NCBI GenBank assembly: GCA_036512955.1
Contig: DATBZX010000163.1
Coordinates: forward strand, 1 to 24,688
Origin: DASRAA01 sp036512955
GTDB taxonomy: Bacteria; Acidobacteriota; Terriglobia; Terriglobales; Acidobacteriaceae
Direction: 5' to 3'
Length of the DNA stretch: 24,688 nucleotides
Made by a program: the position numbers and the translations under genes. The notes beneath the pieces are model-generated. The model searched no databases, had not been told where the DNA came from, and worked only from the letters and a program-made list of their open reading frames with translations. Shown piece by piece: positions 17,309 to 24,688 of the stretch (position 1 is its first letter; each line of letters opens with the position of its first letter).

Positions 17309-17387
17309 CAGTAGCAGACTTAGCTTTATCGTTTTCATCAATGGCTGACGGCCAAATTAACCTGTCGGCGGCACCGATTGGCGAGTA

Positions 17388-17422
17388 TTACTGACAACTA
17401 GCCACTAGCCGCCGACTACTGG
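17388..17422 (+). repeat. Heptad repeat before atpA
   Basis: Five units of seven bases in phase: TTACTGA, CAACTAG, CCACTAG, CCGCCGA (degenerate), CTACTGG. The last unit ends six bases before the atpA ATG. The units share the pattern NNACTRR with the array before atpD. Confidence 0.55.
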
Positions 17423-17428
17423 AATCAT

Positions 17429-18970
17429 ATGGCGCAGATCAAGGCAGACGAGATCACCAAGCTCATCCGCGAGCAGATCGACAACTACGAAACCAAGATT
17501 GCCGTCGATGAAGTCGGCACGGTCATGTCCGTGGGCGACGGTATCGCCCGCGTTTACGGACTCGACAAAGTCATGGCCGGCGAGCTGCTCTCTTTCCCGC
17601 ACAATGTCGCGGGACTCGCCATGAACCTGGAAGAAGACCAGGTCGGCACCGTACTTTTGGGAGACTACACCGAAATTCAAGAGGGTGACGAGGTCAAACG
17701 CACCGGCAAGATCATGAGCGTGCCTGTAGGCGATGCAATGATCGGCCGCGTGGTCAACGGACTCGGCGTGCCTATCGACGACAAGGGCCCCATCAGCACC
17801 GACAAGTTCAATGCGGTGGAGCGCCTGGCGCCCGGCGTCATCGATCGTCAGCCCGTGAAAGAGCCCATGGCCACCGGATTGAAGGCCATCGACTCCATGA
17901 TTCCCATCGGCCGCGGCCAGCGCGAATTGATCATTGGCGACCGCCAGACCGGCAAGACCGCGGTCGCGCTCGACGCCATCATCAATAGCAAGGGACGCGA
18001 CCTGATTTGCATTTATTGCGCCATCGGACAGAAGCGCTCGTCAGTCGCGCAAGTGGTGAAGACGCTGGAAGACTACGGTGCGATGGAATACACCATTGTG
18101 GTGTCCGCTTCCGCGTCCGATCCCGCCCCAATGCAGTACATCGCGCCCTACGCCGCGTGCGCTATTGGAGAGTACTTCCGTGATAGCGGCCGTCACGCGC
18201 TCTGCATCTACGACGATCTTTCCAAGCATGCAGTTGCTTACCGCGAGATCTCGCTGCTGTTGCGCCGTCCGCCGGGACGCGAAGCCTATCCCGGAGACGT
18301 GTTCTATCTCCATTCGCGCCTGCTGGAGCGCGCCTCCAAGCTGAGCAACGATCTGGGCGGCGGTTCGCTGACCGCCCTGCCTATCATCGAAACCCAGGCA
18401 GGTGACGTTTCGGCTTACATTCCGACCAACGTAATTTCCATTACCGATGGCCAGATTTATCTCGAAACCGATCTGTTCAACTCCGGCGTGCGTCCGGCTG
18501 TGAACGTCGGCCTATCGGTCAGCCGTGTAGGCGGCAGCGCCCAGATTAAGGCCATGCGCCAGGTTGCCGGAACCCTCCGGCTCGACCTCGCGCAGTACCG
18601 CGAACTGGCGGCTTTCTCGCAGTTCGGAAGCGACCTCGACAAGGCGACGCAAGCGCAGCTTGCCCGCGGCGGGCGACTGACGGAAATCTTGAAGCAGGGA
18701 CAATACCAGCCGTTGTCGTTCTCCAAGCAGATTCTGATCATTTACGCCGGAACCCAGGGCCTGCTCGACGACATGCCCGTCGAACAGTTGCGTGAGTTCG
18801 AAAAAGGGCTCAACGCCTACGTGGATACCAGTAACCCCGGTGTGCTGCGAGCCATCGAAGAGAAGAAGATTCTCGACGACGAACTGCGAGCTGACCTGAC
18901 CAAGACCATCAAGGAATACAAAGACCGTTTTGCCAGCGAGCGTCAGGCGGCGGCGGCAGTGAGCGCATAA
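17429..18970 (+). CDS. atpA: ATP synthase F1 subunit alpha
   Basis: This 513-residue protein is the non-catalytic nucleotide-binding subunit of F1, the normal length. The P-loop GDRQTGKT lies at residues 170-177. Other marks are the N-terminal beta-barrel (VGDGIARVYGLDKVMAGELLSF), AIDSMIPIGRGQRELIIGDRQ, ALCIYDDLSKHAVAYREISLLLRRPPGREAYPGD and the conserved ITDGQIYLETDLFNSGVRPAVNVGLSVSRVGG segment. The ATG is preceded not by a classical Shine-Dalgarno sequence but by the heptad array ending CTACTGGAATCAT. It lies six bases before atpG. No oddity is seen in the coding sequence. Confidence 0.98.
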   Translation: MAQIKADEITKLIREQIDNYETKIAVDEVGTVMSVGDGIARVYGLDKVMAGELLSFPHNVAGLAMNLEEDQVGTVLLGDYTEIQEGDEVKRTGKIMSVPVGDAMIGRVVNGLGVPIDDKGPISTDKFNAVERLAPGVIDRQPVKEPMATGLKAIDSMIPIGRGQRELIIGDRQTGKTAVALDAIINSKGRDLICIYCAIGQKRSSVAQVVKTLEDYGAMEYTIVVSASASDPAPMQYIAPYAACAIGEYFRDSGRHALCIYDDLSKHAVAYREISLLLRRPPGREAYPGDVFYLHSRLLERASKLSNDLGGGSLTALPIIETQAGDVSAYIPTNVISITDGQIYLETDLFNSGVRPAVNVGLSVSRVGGSAQIKAMRQVAGTLRLDLAQYRELAAFSQFGSDLDKATQAQLARGGRLTEILKQGQYQPLSFSKQILIIYAGTQGLLDDMPVEQLREFEKGLNAYVDTSNPGVLRAIEEKKILDDELRADLTKTIKEYKDRFASERQAAAAVSA

Positions 18971-18976
18971 CCACTC

Positions 18977-20017
<1,041 letters not shown>

Positions 20018-20072
20018 CAGAGATTTTGACGCCGAATTGCGGGCTTAGAAAGAAACTTGAATTAAGTCGGTT

Positions 20073-20100
20073 TCACTGGCCACTGGCAACTGGCAACTGG
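20073..20100 (+). repeat. Heptad tandem repeat before atpD
   Basis: Four tandem seven-base units: TCACTGG, CCACTGG, CAACTGG, CAACTGG. The array ends seven bases before the atpD ATG, where a Shine-Dalgarno sequence would normally be found. Confidence 0.8.
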
Positions 20101-20107
20101 ACTCATA

Positions 20108-21550
20108 ATGGCTGAAAATATCGGACACATCATTCAGATCGCAGGTCCCGCCGTGGACGTGCAATTCACCGAGCACAACCTGCCGCCTATCTACTCGGCG
20201 CTGCGGGTGGTGAGCGATGGCTTTAACGTCCCTGCTCCCATCAACGTAATCCTGGAAGTCGAGCAGCAGCTCGGCGAAGGCCGCGTGCGCTGCGTCGCCA
20301 TGGAGCCCACCGACGGCATGGTGCGCGGCATGAAGGCCATCGACCTCGGCGGCCCGATTACCATGCCGGTGGGCATGGGCACGCTCGGTCGCGTGCTCAA
20401 CGTCATTGGCGAGCCCGTGGACAAGCTGGGACCGGTGAAGCACACCAAGCGGCTGCCCATCCATCGGCAGGCCCCTGCTTTTGACGAGCAGTCCACCACC
20501 GCGGAGATGTTCGAGACCGGCGTCAAGGTCATCGACCTCATCCAGCCATTCTTGAAGGGGGGCAAGATCGGCCTGTTCGGCGGCGCGGGCGTCGGCAAGA
20601 CCGTCGTCATCATGGAACTCATCAACAACGTGGCCCTGCAGCACGGCGGATTCTCGGTATTCGCCGGCGTGGGCGAGCGCACCCGTGAGGGCAACGACCT
20701 CTGGCTCGAAATGCAGGAGTCGGGCGTGGTCAACATCAAGGAGCCGGAGAAATCCAAGGCCGCGCTGATCTACGGCCAGATGACCGAGCCTCCCGGAGCG
20801 CGTCTGCGGGTGGCGCTCTCGGCCCTCACCGTCGCGGAATACTTCCGCGACGAGGAAGGCTCCGACACGCTGCTGTTCATCGACAACATATTCCGCTTCA
20901 CCCAGGCGGGTTCGGAAGTTTCCACTCTGCTGGGCCGCATGCCTTCGGCTGTGGGATACCAACCCAATCTGGCCAGCGAAATGGGTGAGTTGCAAGAGCG
21001 CATCACGTCCACTAAGAAGGGTTCCGTCACTTCGGTGCAGGCGGTTTACGTGCCGGCCGACGACTTGACCGATCCCGCTCCCGCGACCACGTTCGCTCAC
21101 CTCGACGCCACCACCGTGCTCTCACGCCAGATTTCGGAGCTCGGCATTTATCCCGCAGTCGACCCCTTGGCGTCCACCTCGCGCATTCTCGATCCGCGCG
21201 TGGTCGGCGATGCGCACTACAACTGCGCGCAGGCGGTGAAGCGCGTCCTGCAAAGCTACAAGGACCTGCAGGACATCATCGCAATTCTCGGTATCGACGA
21301 ACTCAGCGAAGACCAGAAACTCACCGTGTCGCGTGCCCGCAAGGTACAGAAGTTCCTCTCACAGCCGTTCTTTGTGGCCGAACAGTTCACCGGTCTCAAG
21401 GGCCGCTACGTGAAGATTGAAGACACCGTGCGCAGTTTTCAGGAAGTTGTTGACGGCAAGCACGACGACATTCCTGAGCAGGCCTTCTACATGAAGGGTT
21501 CGATTGACGAAGTGTTGGAAGCTGCCGAAAAGATGAAGGCCACCGCATAG
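20108..21550 (+). CDS. atpD: ATP synthase F1 subunit beta
   Basis: This 480-residue protein is the catalytic subunit, the usual length. The P-loop GGAGVGKT lies at residues 158-165. Other marks are the IGEPVDKLGPV region, GVGERTREGNDLWLEM with the catalytic glutamate and arginine-rich segment, LLFIDNIFRFTQAGSEVSTLLGRMPSAVGYQPNLASEMGELQERI and AYVPADDLTDPAPATTFAHLDA-type sequence (here VYVPADD). The C-terminal helical domain has the DELSE-like region as IDELSEDQKLTVSRARKVQKFLSQPFFVAEQFTG. The start is fixed by the conserved N-terminus; the heptad array lies just upstream. It ends five bases before atpC. Confidence 0.98.
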   Translation: MAENIGHIIQIAGPAVDVQFTEHNLPPIYSALRVVSDGFNVPAPINVILEVEQQLGEGRVRCVAMEPTDGMVRGMKAIDLGGPITMPVGMGTLGRVLNVIGEPVDKLGPVKHTKRLPIHRQAPAFDEQSTTAEMFETGVKVIDLIQPFLKGGKIGLFGGAGVGKTVVIMELINNVALQHGGFSVFAGVGERTREGNDLWLEMQESGVVNIKEPEKSKAALIYGQMTEPPGARLRVALSALTVAEYFRDEEGSDTLLFIDNIFRFTQAGSEVSTLLGRMPSAVGYQPNLASEMGELQERITSTKKGSVTSVQAVYVPADDLTDPAPATTFAHLDATTVLSRQISELGIYPAVDPLASTSRILDPRVVGDAHYNCAQAVKRVLQSYKDLQDIIAILGIDELSEDQKLTVSRARKVQKFLSQPFFVAEQFTGLKGRYVKIEDTVRSFQEVVDGKHDDIPEQAFYMKGSIDEVLEAAEKMKATA

Positions 21551-21555
21551 ACGCC

Positions 21556-21978
21556 ATGGCTGATACCTTCCAACTCGAAATCGTCACGCCCGACAAGCTG
21601 GTGGCGAAGGAAACTGCCGACGAGGTGCAGATCCCAGGCAAGGCGGGATACATGGACGTTTTGCCGGGCCATGCTCCGCTGATTACCGAATTGATGATCG
21701 GCGAAATTACTTACAAGTCCGGTGGGAACACTCACCATCTGTCGGTCGCCTGGGGATTTGCCGAGGTGTTGCCCGACAAAGTCACCATCCTGGCGCAGAC
21801 CGCTGAGCGTGCCGAAGACATCGACGTGAAGCGGGCACAGGAAGCCAAGGCGCGCGCCGAGGCAGCGCTGGCCAGGGCTGAGGCCGACCTCGACTATGAT
21901 GCGACCCTTAACGCGATAAAACGCGCCGAAGTCCGCCTCGCGGTGGCTGCAAAAGCGGGCTCAGCCACAACACGTTAG
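21556..21978 (+). CDS. atpC: ATP synthase F1 subunit epsilon
   Basis: This 140-residue subunit binds the gamma shaft and inhibits ATP hydrolysis. The N-terminal beta-sandwich is typical (FQLEIVTPDKLVAKETADEVQIPGKAGYMDVLPGHAPLITEL). The two-helix C-terminal domain is present (KRAQEAKARAEAALARAEADLDYDATLNAIKRAEVRLAVA), so the regulatory arm is complete. It ends the ATP synthase operon; a strong terminator hairpin lies 21 bp after the stop. Confidence 0.95.
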   Translation: MADTFQLEIVTPDKLVAKETADEVQIPGKAGYMDVLPGHAPLITELMIGEITYKSGGNTHHLSVAWGFAEVLPDKVTILAQTAERAEDIDVKRAQEAKARAEAALARAEADLDYDATLNAIKRAEVRLAVAAKAGSATTR

Positions 21979-21999
21979 CTCAGTTGTCGGATTGGATCG

Positions 22000-22033
22000 C
22001 GCGCCGGATGGACTCTGGCGCGTTTTGGTTTTG
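22000..22033 (+). terminator. Rho-independent terminator of the ATP synthase operon
   Basis: CGCGCCGGA (22000-22008) and TCTGGCGCG (22014-22022) form a 9-bp stem with one G-U pair and a loop TGGAC, followed by TTTTGGTTTTG. It is nearly the same as the hairpin at 22508-22530. Confidence 0.88.
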
Positions 22034-22132
22034 ATGGGCGGGCCGGGTGCTGCGTTGCGTCAGGGCACGACTTCATTCGTGCCATACCGAGTATCATGTG
22101 CGAAAGGGCTTCAGGCCCTGGCAGGTCGAAGG

Positions 22133-22471
22133 ATGGGCGCTCAAACTCTAGCATCGATCGTTGCGAATCCCATTCCATGGGGCACAATCACAGCCGTCGT
22201 CCTTGGCGTCTTCATAAGCTGTGCGCTTCTGGGTTGGGTCATGTGGCGAGTGGCCAAGGATTCCGAGAGGATGGAACGGGATCCGAAGTTTCGCGCGCGT
22301 AAGCTGCTGGGAGGCGCAATTCTATATGGAGTGAGCCTTACTTATGCAGTTTTGCTGGTTGTGACCGGCCGAGCTCCAGTTTGGTGTCTGGCCTTTTCCC
22401 CAATTCCGCTCTGTTACATTTGGGTGTATTTGAAAGCGGCGAGGGACGCAAAGGCACCGCCGAAGTCTTAG
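22133..22471 (+). CDS. Small hypothetical membrane protein
   Basis: From the preferred ATG this has 112 residues. I do not recognise the family. Three hydrophobic segments are seen: ITAVVLGVFISCALLGWVMW (about 17-36), LLGGAILYGVSLTYAVLLVV (about 58-77) and WCLAFSPIPLCYIWVYL. Between the first two lies a charged loop (RVAKDSERMERDPKFRARK), and the tail is basic. This suggests an inner-membrane protein with three passes. The frame is open back to 21992, but that start would lie upstream of the ATP synthase terminator; ATG 22034 is a further option. CAGG about seven bases upstream is a weak Shine-Dalgarno sequence. A small hairpin AGGGC-TTCAG-GCCCT lies just before it. A terminator follows, so it is probably expressed alone. 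Confidence 0.65.
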   Translation: MGAQTLASIVANPIPWGTITAVVLGVFISCALLGWVMWRVAKDSERMERDPKFRARKLLGGAILYGVSLTYAVLLVVTGRAPVWCLAFSPIPLCYIWVYLKAARDAKAPPKS

Positions 22472-22507
22472 CGGTGAATGCGATACATCCGTCGCGAGAA
22501 ACACCGA

Positions 22508-22537
22508 CGCGCCGGATGCCCTCCGGCGCGCCTTTTC
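22508..22537 (+). terminator. Rho-independent terminator after the small membrane protein gene
   Basis: CGCGCCGGA (22508-22516) and TCCGGCGCG (22522-22530) form a perfect 9-bp stem with loop TGCCC, followed by CCTTTTC. It lies in the convergent gap with serA and might serve both directions, though the serA side lacks a clear T run. Confidence 0.8.
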
Positions 22538-22554
22538 TGACAACTGACAACTTA
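22534..22554. repeat. Heptad repeat at the serA 3' end
   Basis: Three in-phase units TTTCTGA, CAACTGA, CAACTTA, the last containing the serA stop codon on the minus strand. They have the same seven-base period and CAACT core as the arrays before atpA and atpD. Confidence 0.5.
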
Positions 22555-24138
22555 AAATCTGATCGCCTTCGCCACCTCGACCGCCTCGATCTTGCGCAAG
22601 TCTTGCAAGACCGCCTCGCTGACTTCGCTATCCACCTGCACCACGGACACTGCCTCGCGCGGTTCCTTCGCCTGCTCGCTACGTCCCAGTGAGAAGTTGG
22701 CGATATTCACCGTGTGTTGCCCGAGCACCGTTCCCACACGCCCGATCACGCCGGGTACGTCGCGATTGCGCATGTAAATGATGTTGCCCTGCAGTGGCGC
22801 TTCGACATCGATTTCATCGATCCGCAGCAGACGAGGCGATGTGCCGTGTAGTACCGTTCCAACGACCGTGTGCTCCTTCTGCCCAGTCTTCAGGCGGACG
22901 GTCAGCACATTGCCCGCCGACCCACGAGGTGACGGCGACTTCTTGCGCTCGTTCACTCGGATGCCCCGCTCCTCGGCGATGGAAGCTGCATTCACCAGGT
23001 TGGCTTTCTCGTGCGCCATCTGGTTGAGCACACCCGCCACGGCTGCGTTGCGGATCAGGTCGGTCTTCCAGTCACAAATATCTCCGCTGTAGCCGATGCC
23101 GATCTCTTCCACGTTGCTCTCACCGGACTGTGCCAGGAACGCCCCCAGGCGCTCGGCCAGCCCGATGAAGGGCAGCATCTCCTCGTACTCTTCAAACGTC
23201 ACCGAGGGCACGTTCACGGCGTTCTGGATCACGCCCTTCAACAGGTACTCGCGGACCTGCATCGCGATTTGCACGCCCACTGCGTCCTGTGCCTCGTTGG
23301 TCGAACCTGCGATGTGTGGGGTCAGGATTACGTTGGGAGCGGACTGATAAGGCGAGTCCTTCAACGGCTCGGCGCGGAACACATCCAGGGCCGCTCCGCC
23401 CAGTTGCCCCGATTGCAGTGCTGCCACAACCGCGGCATCGTCAAGCAACTCACCGCGTGCACAGTTCACCAACCGAACACCCTTCTTCATCTTCGCGATG
23501 TTGGCGGCGTTGATCATGCCCTGCGTCTGCGGCGTGAGTCCGACATGCAGAGTGATGTAGTCAGACTTCGCGAACAACTCGTCCAGCGGAACCAGGGTGA
23601 TCTGCAATTGTTGCGCGAAGCTGAAGGCGACGTAAGGATCGTGCGCCACGATTTTCATCCCAAACGCGACCGCGCGCTTGGCCACCTCGACGCCTATCTT
23701 TCCCAGTCCCACGATGCCCAGGGTTTTGCCTTTCAGCTCGGTGCCCTGCAGAGACTTCTTCTCCCATTTCCCGGCGTGCGTCGAAGCGTCGGCCTTGGAA
23801 ACATGACGTGCCAGCGCCAGCATCAATGCCAGCGTGTGTTCCGCGACCGCGATGGCGTTACCGCCCGGCGTGTTCATGACCGCAATGCCGCGCTTGGTGG
23901 CCGCCTCGAGGTCGATGTTGTCTACGCCCACGCCCGCTCGACCTATGACACGTAGTTTTGGGGCCTTGTCCATCATGGCGGCGTCAACGAACACCGCCGA
24001 ACGTACCAGCAGCGCGTCGGCTGTGGCCAACTCCGCCGCCAGGGCATCTTTTTCGGGAGTGGCTACGGTCCAGTCGGATTGTTCGTTGAATACAGCCAGT
24101 GCGGAGGGCGCGACTTTTTCAGCAATTACGATTTTCAT
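22552..24138 (-). CDS. serA: D-3-phosphoglycerate dehydrogenase SerA (long form)
   Basis: The protein has 528 residues, the long form of the enzyme. It oxidises 3-phosphoglycerate to 3-phosphohydroxypyruvate with NAD+, the first step of serine synthesis. The substrate and NAD domains show ADALLVRSAVFVDAAMM, RAGVGVDNIDLEAATKRGI, the Rossmann motif LGIVGLGKIGVEVAKRA, the catalytic-arginine segment VNCARGELLDD, the glutamate segment ALDVFRAEPLKDSP and the histidine segment LTPHIAGSTNEAQ. An allosteric substrate-binding domain follows. The C-terminal ACT domain (IIYMRNRDVPGVIGRVGTVLGQHTVNIANFSLGR) suggests serine feedback. The ATG at 24138 gives the standard MKIVIAEKV start and lies after AGGGAA; an ATG at 24165 adds nine residues and is less likely. 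It lies downstream of an aminotransferase gene. Confidence 0.97.
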   Translation of the reverse strand: MKIVIAEKVAPSALAVFNEQSDWTVATPEKDALAAELATADALLVRSAVFVDAAMMDKAPKLRVIGRAGVGVDNIDLEAATKRGIAVMNTPGGNAIAVAEHTLALMLALARHVSKADASTHAGKWEKKSLQGTELKGKTLGIVGLGKIGVEVAKRAVAFGMKIVAHDPYVAFSFAQQLQITLVPLDELFAKSDYITLHVGLTPQTQGMINAANIAKMKKGVRLVNCARGELLDDAAVVAALQSGQLGGAALDVFRAEPLKDSPYQSAPNVILTPHIAGSTNEAQDAVGVQIAMQVREYLLKGVIQNAVNVPSVTFEEYEEMLPFIGLAERLGAFLAQSGESNVEEIGIGYSGDICDWKTDLIRNAAVAGVLNQMAHEKANLVNAASIAEERGIRVNERKKSPSPRGSAGNVLTVRLKTGQKEHTVVGTVLHGTSPRLLRIDEIDVEAPLQGNIIYMRNRDVPGVIGRVGTVLGQHTVNIANFSLGRSEQAKEPREAVSVVQVDSEVSEAVLQDLRKIEAVEVAKAIRF

Positions 24139-24249
24139 ATGAGTTCCCTGTGGTGCGATTCCCATGAGTCCGGTCTAAGCGTCGCAGTGAACTGACGAGC
24201 GGCGGTTATCGCCGAAATCCTCGGTCAATTGCGATGAGACGGTGATTGC

Positions 24250-24345
24250 GCAAAGCCAGCCCAACGGGGCGGCATTTGGGTTAGCCCCGGCCGTGAGCCC
24301 GGAGTGGGTGAATGAAACGGATCGGAGCCGCGTAGCGGCGACACA
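24250..24345. repeat. REP-like palindromic intergenic element
   Basis: The spacer between the aminotransferase gene and serA holds stacked GC-rich inverted repeats. CGGGGC (24265-24270)/GCCCCG (24284-24289) come first, then CCGG-type arms around 24288-24302, then GCCGC-GTA-GCGGC (24327-24339). The wording (CGCTACGCGGCTC, then a GTTTCATTCACCC-like linker, then CCGGGCTCACGGCC on the minus strand) resembles dispersed extragenic palindromes that I associate with Acidobacteriota genomes. Whether it is repeated in this genome cannot be seen here. Confidence 0.45.
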
Positions 24346-24375
24346 CGAATGACTGCAGCGCCGATGATTTGGCGA

Positions 24376-24688
24376 TTACGCTTTCACCGCCTCGGCGAAC
24401 TGTTCGGCGTATGTTTCTTGTACCGCACTTACGCCTGCGCCCAACTCGAACCGATGCGACGGAGCCACCTGCAACAGCACCTGCTCCAGCGCCCCGATTA
24501 CTCCGATGGCATCGAGGTAGTCGTAGTAGCCCAGGTGCGCGATGCGGATCATCTTGCCTTTCATCTCTCCCTGCCCGTTGGCCACAACCATCGCGAAACG
24601 CTCGCGGAACTCCTTCACCAGCGCGCTTGAATCCACGCCCGCTGGCGGCAACACTGCCGTCACCGCGGCTGCTGGACACGTGGGCGCG
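24376..24688 (-). CDS. Class V aminotransferase, C-terminal part (serine-pyruvate/alanine-glyoxylate type)
   Basis: This is the 3' end of a gene that runs out of the window; 103 residues are visible. It is the C-terminal small domain of a class V PLP enzyme: AAVTAVLPPAGVDSSALVKEF, then a GQGEMKGKMIRIAHLGYYDYLDAIGVIGALEQVL stretch whose IRIAHLG segment is the usual substrate-binding region. The lysine that holds PLP is outside the window. The gene lies directly upstream of serA on the same strand. In several prokaryotes such an enzyme takes the place of SerC as phosphoserine aminotransferase, so a two-gene serine pathway is a reasonable inference. Alanine-glyoxylate aminotransferase activity is an alternative. 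Confidence 0.87.
   Translation of the reverse strand, partial: APTCPAAAVTAVLPPAGVDSSALVKEFRERFAMVVANGQGEMKGKMIRIAHLGYYDYLDAIGVIGALEQVLLQVAPSHRFELGAGVSAVQETYAEQFAEAVKA

Noticed and set aside
16112..17341. 409-codon minus-strand frame opposite the ATP synthase b and delta genes.
   Set aside because: The plus strand encodes clear ATP synthase subunits; the antisense product is low-complexity and Ser/Arg-rich.
17341..17394. A 17-codon frame MADGQINLSAAPIGEYY in the atpH-atpA spacer.
   Set aside because: Too short, no clear Shine-Dalgarno sequence and no recognisable similarity; it runs into the heptad array.
20073..20100. Repeat array as a possible CRISPR.
   Set aside because: Seven-base units without spacers; it is a simple tandem repeat.
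20045..21100. 351-codon minus-strand frame opposite atpD.
   Set aside because: His/Asp/Arg-rich shadow of a highly conserved gene.
23011..23955. 314-codon plus-strand frame opposite serA.
   Set aside because: Mirror of a conserved gene; no motif or Shine-Dalgarno sequence.

Overview
The window looks like a chromosomal segment of a member of the Acidobacteriota, probably Terriglobia (Koribacter-like). Four things point this way: a NAD+-I (nadA-motif) riboswitch in front of nadA, a class known almost only from this phylum; an Oar-type TonB-dependent receptor with an N-terminal carboxypeptidase-regulatory-like domain; GC-rich coding sequence; and a split ATP synthase operon with two b-type subunits. 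This placement is inference from the sequence alone.

Layout: (1) 1-2157, end of etfA coupled by an ATGA overlap to an ETF:quinone oxidoreductase, closed by a terminator. (2) 2455-5679, a large TonB-dependent receptor with its own terminator. (3) 5769-7035, moaA with a perfect -10 box and a leader that matches the molybdenum-cofactor riboswitch. (4) 7047-7684, a mazEF toxin-antitoxin pair on the minus strand with a 22-bp inverted repeat upstream. (5) 7881-11664, tandem NAD+-I riboswitch, nadA, a DUF2203 protein and an ABC-F ATPase. (6) 11701-14662 on the minus strand, a YeiH-type transporter, an M28 peptidase and a polysaccharide deacetylase broken by a frameshift. (7) 14663-15519, a gene-poor stretch holding the frameshifted tail of an M48 peptidase. 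(8) 15520-21978, ATP synthase genes b', b, delta, alpha, gamma, beta, epsilon, without a and c, closed by a terminator. (9) 22133-22471, a small membrane protein. (10) 22552-24688 on the minus strand, serA preceded by the end of a class V aminotransferase gene, with a REP-like palindromic spacer between them.

Functional themes: redox and energy metabolism (ETF to quinone pool, F-type ATP synthase), cofactor synthesis under RNA control (Moco, NAD+) and serine synthesis. The most distinctive signals are non-coding: two cofactor riboswitches within about 2.2 kb, a heptad tandem repeat placed directly before the atpA and atpD start codons, and two near-identical terminator hairpins about 500 bp apart. 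I see no CRISPR array, tRNA, rRNA, insertion sequence or prophage.
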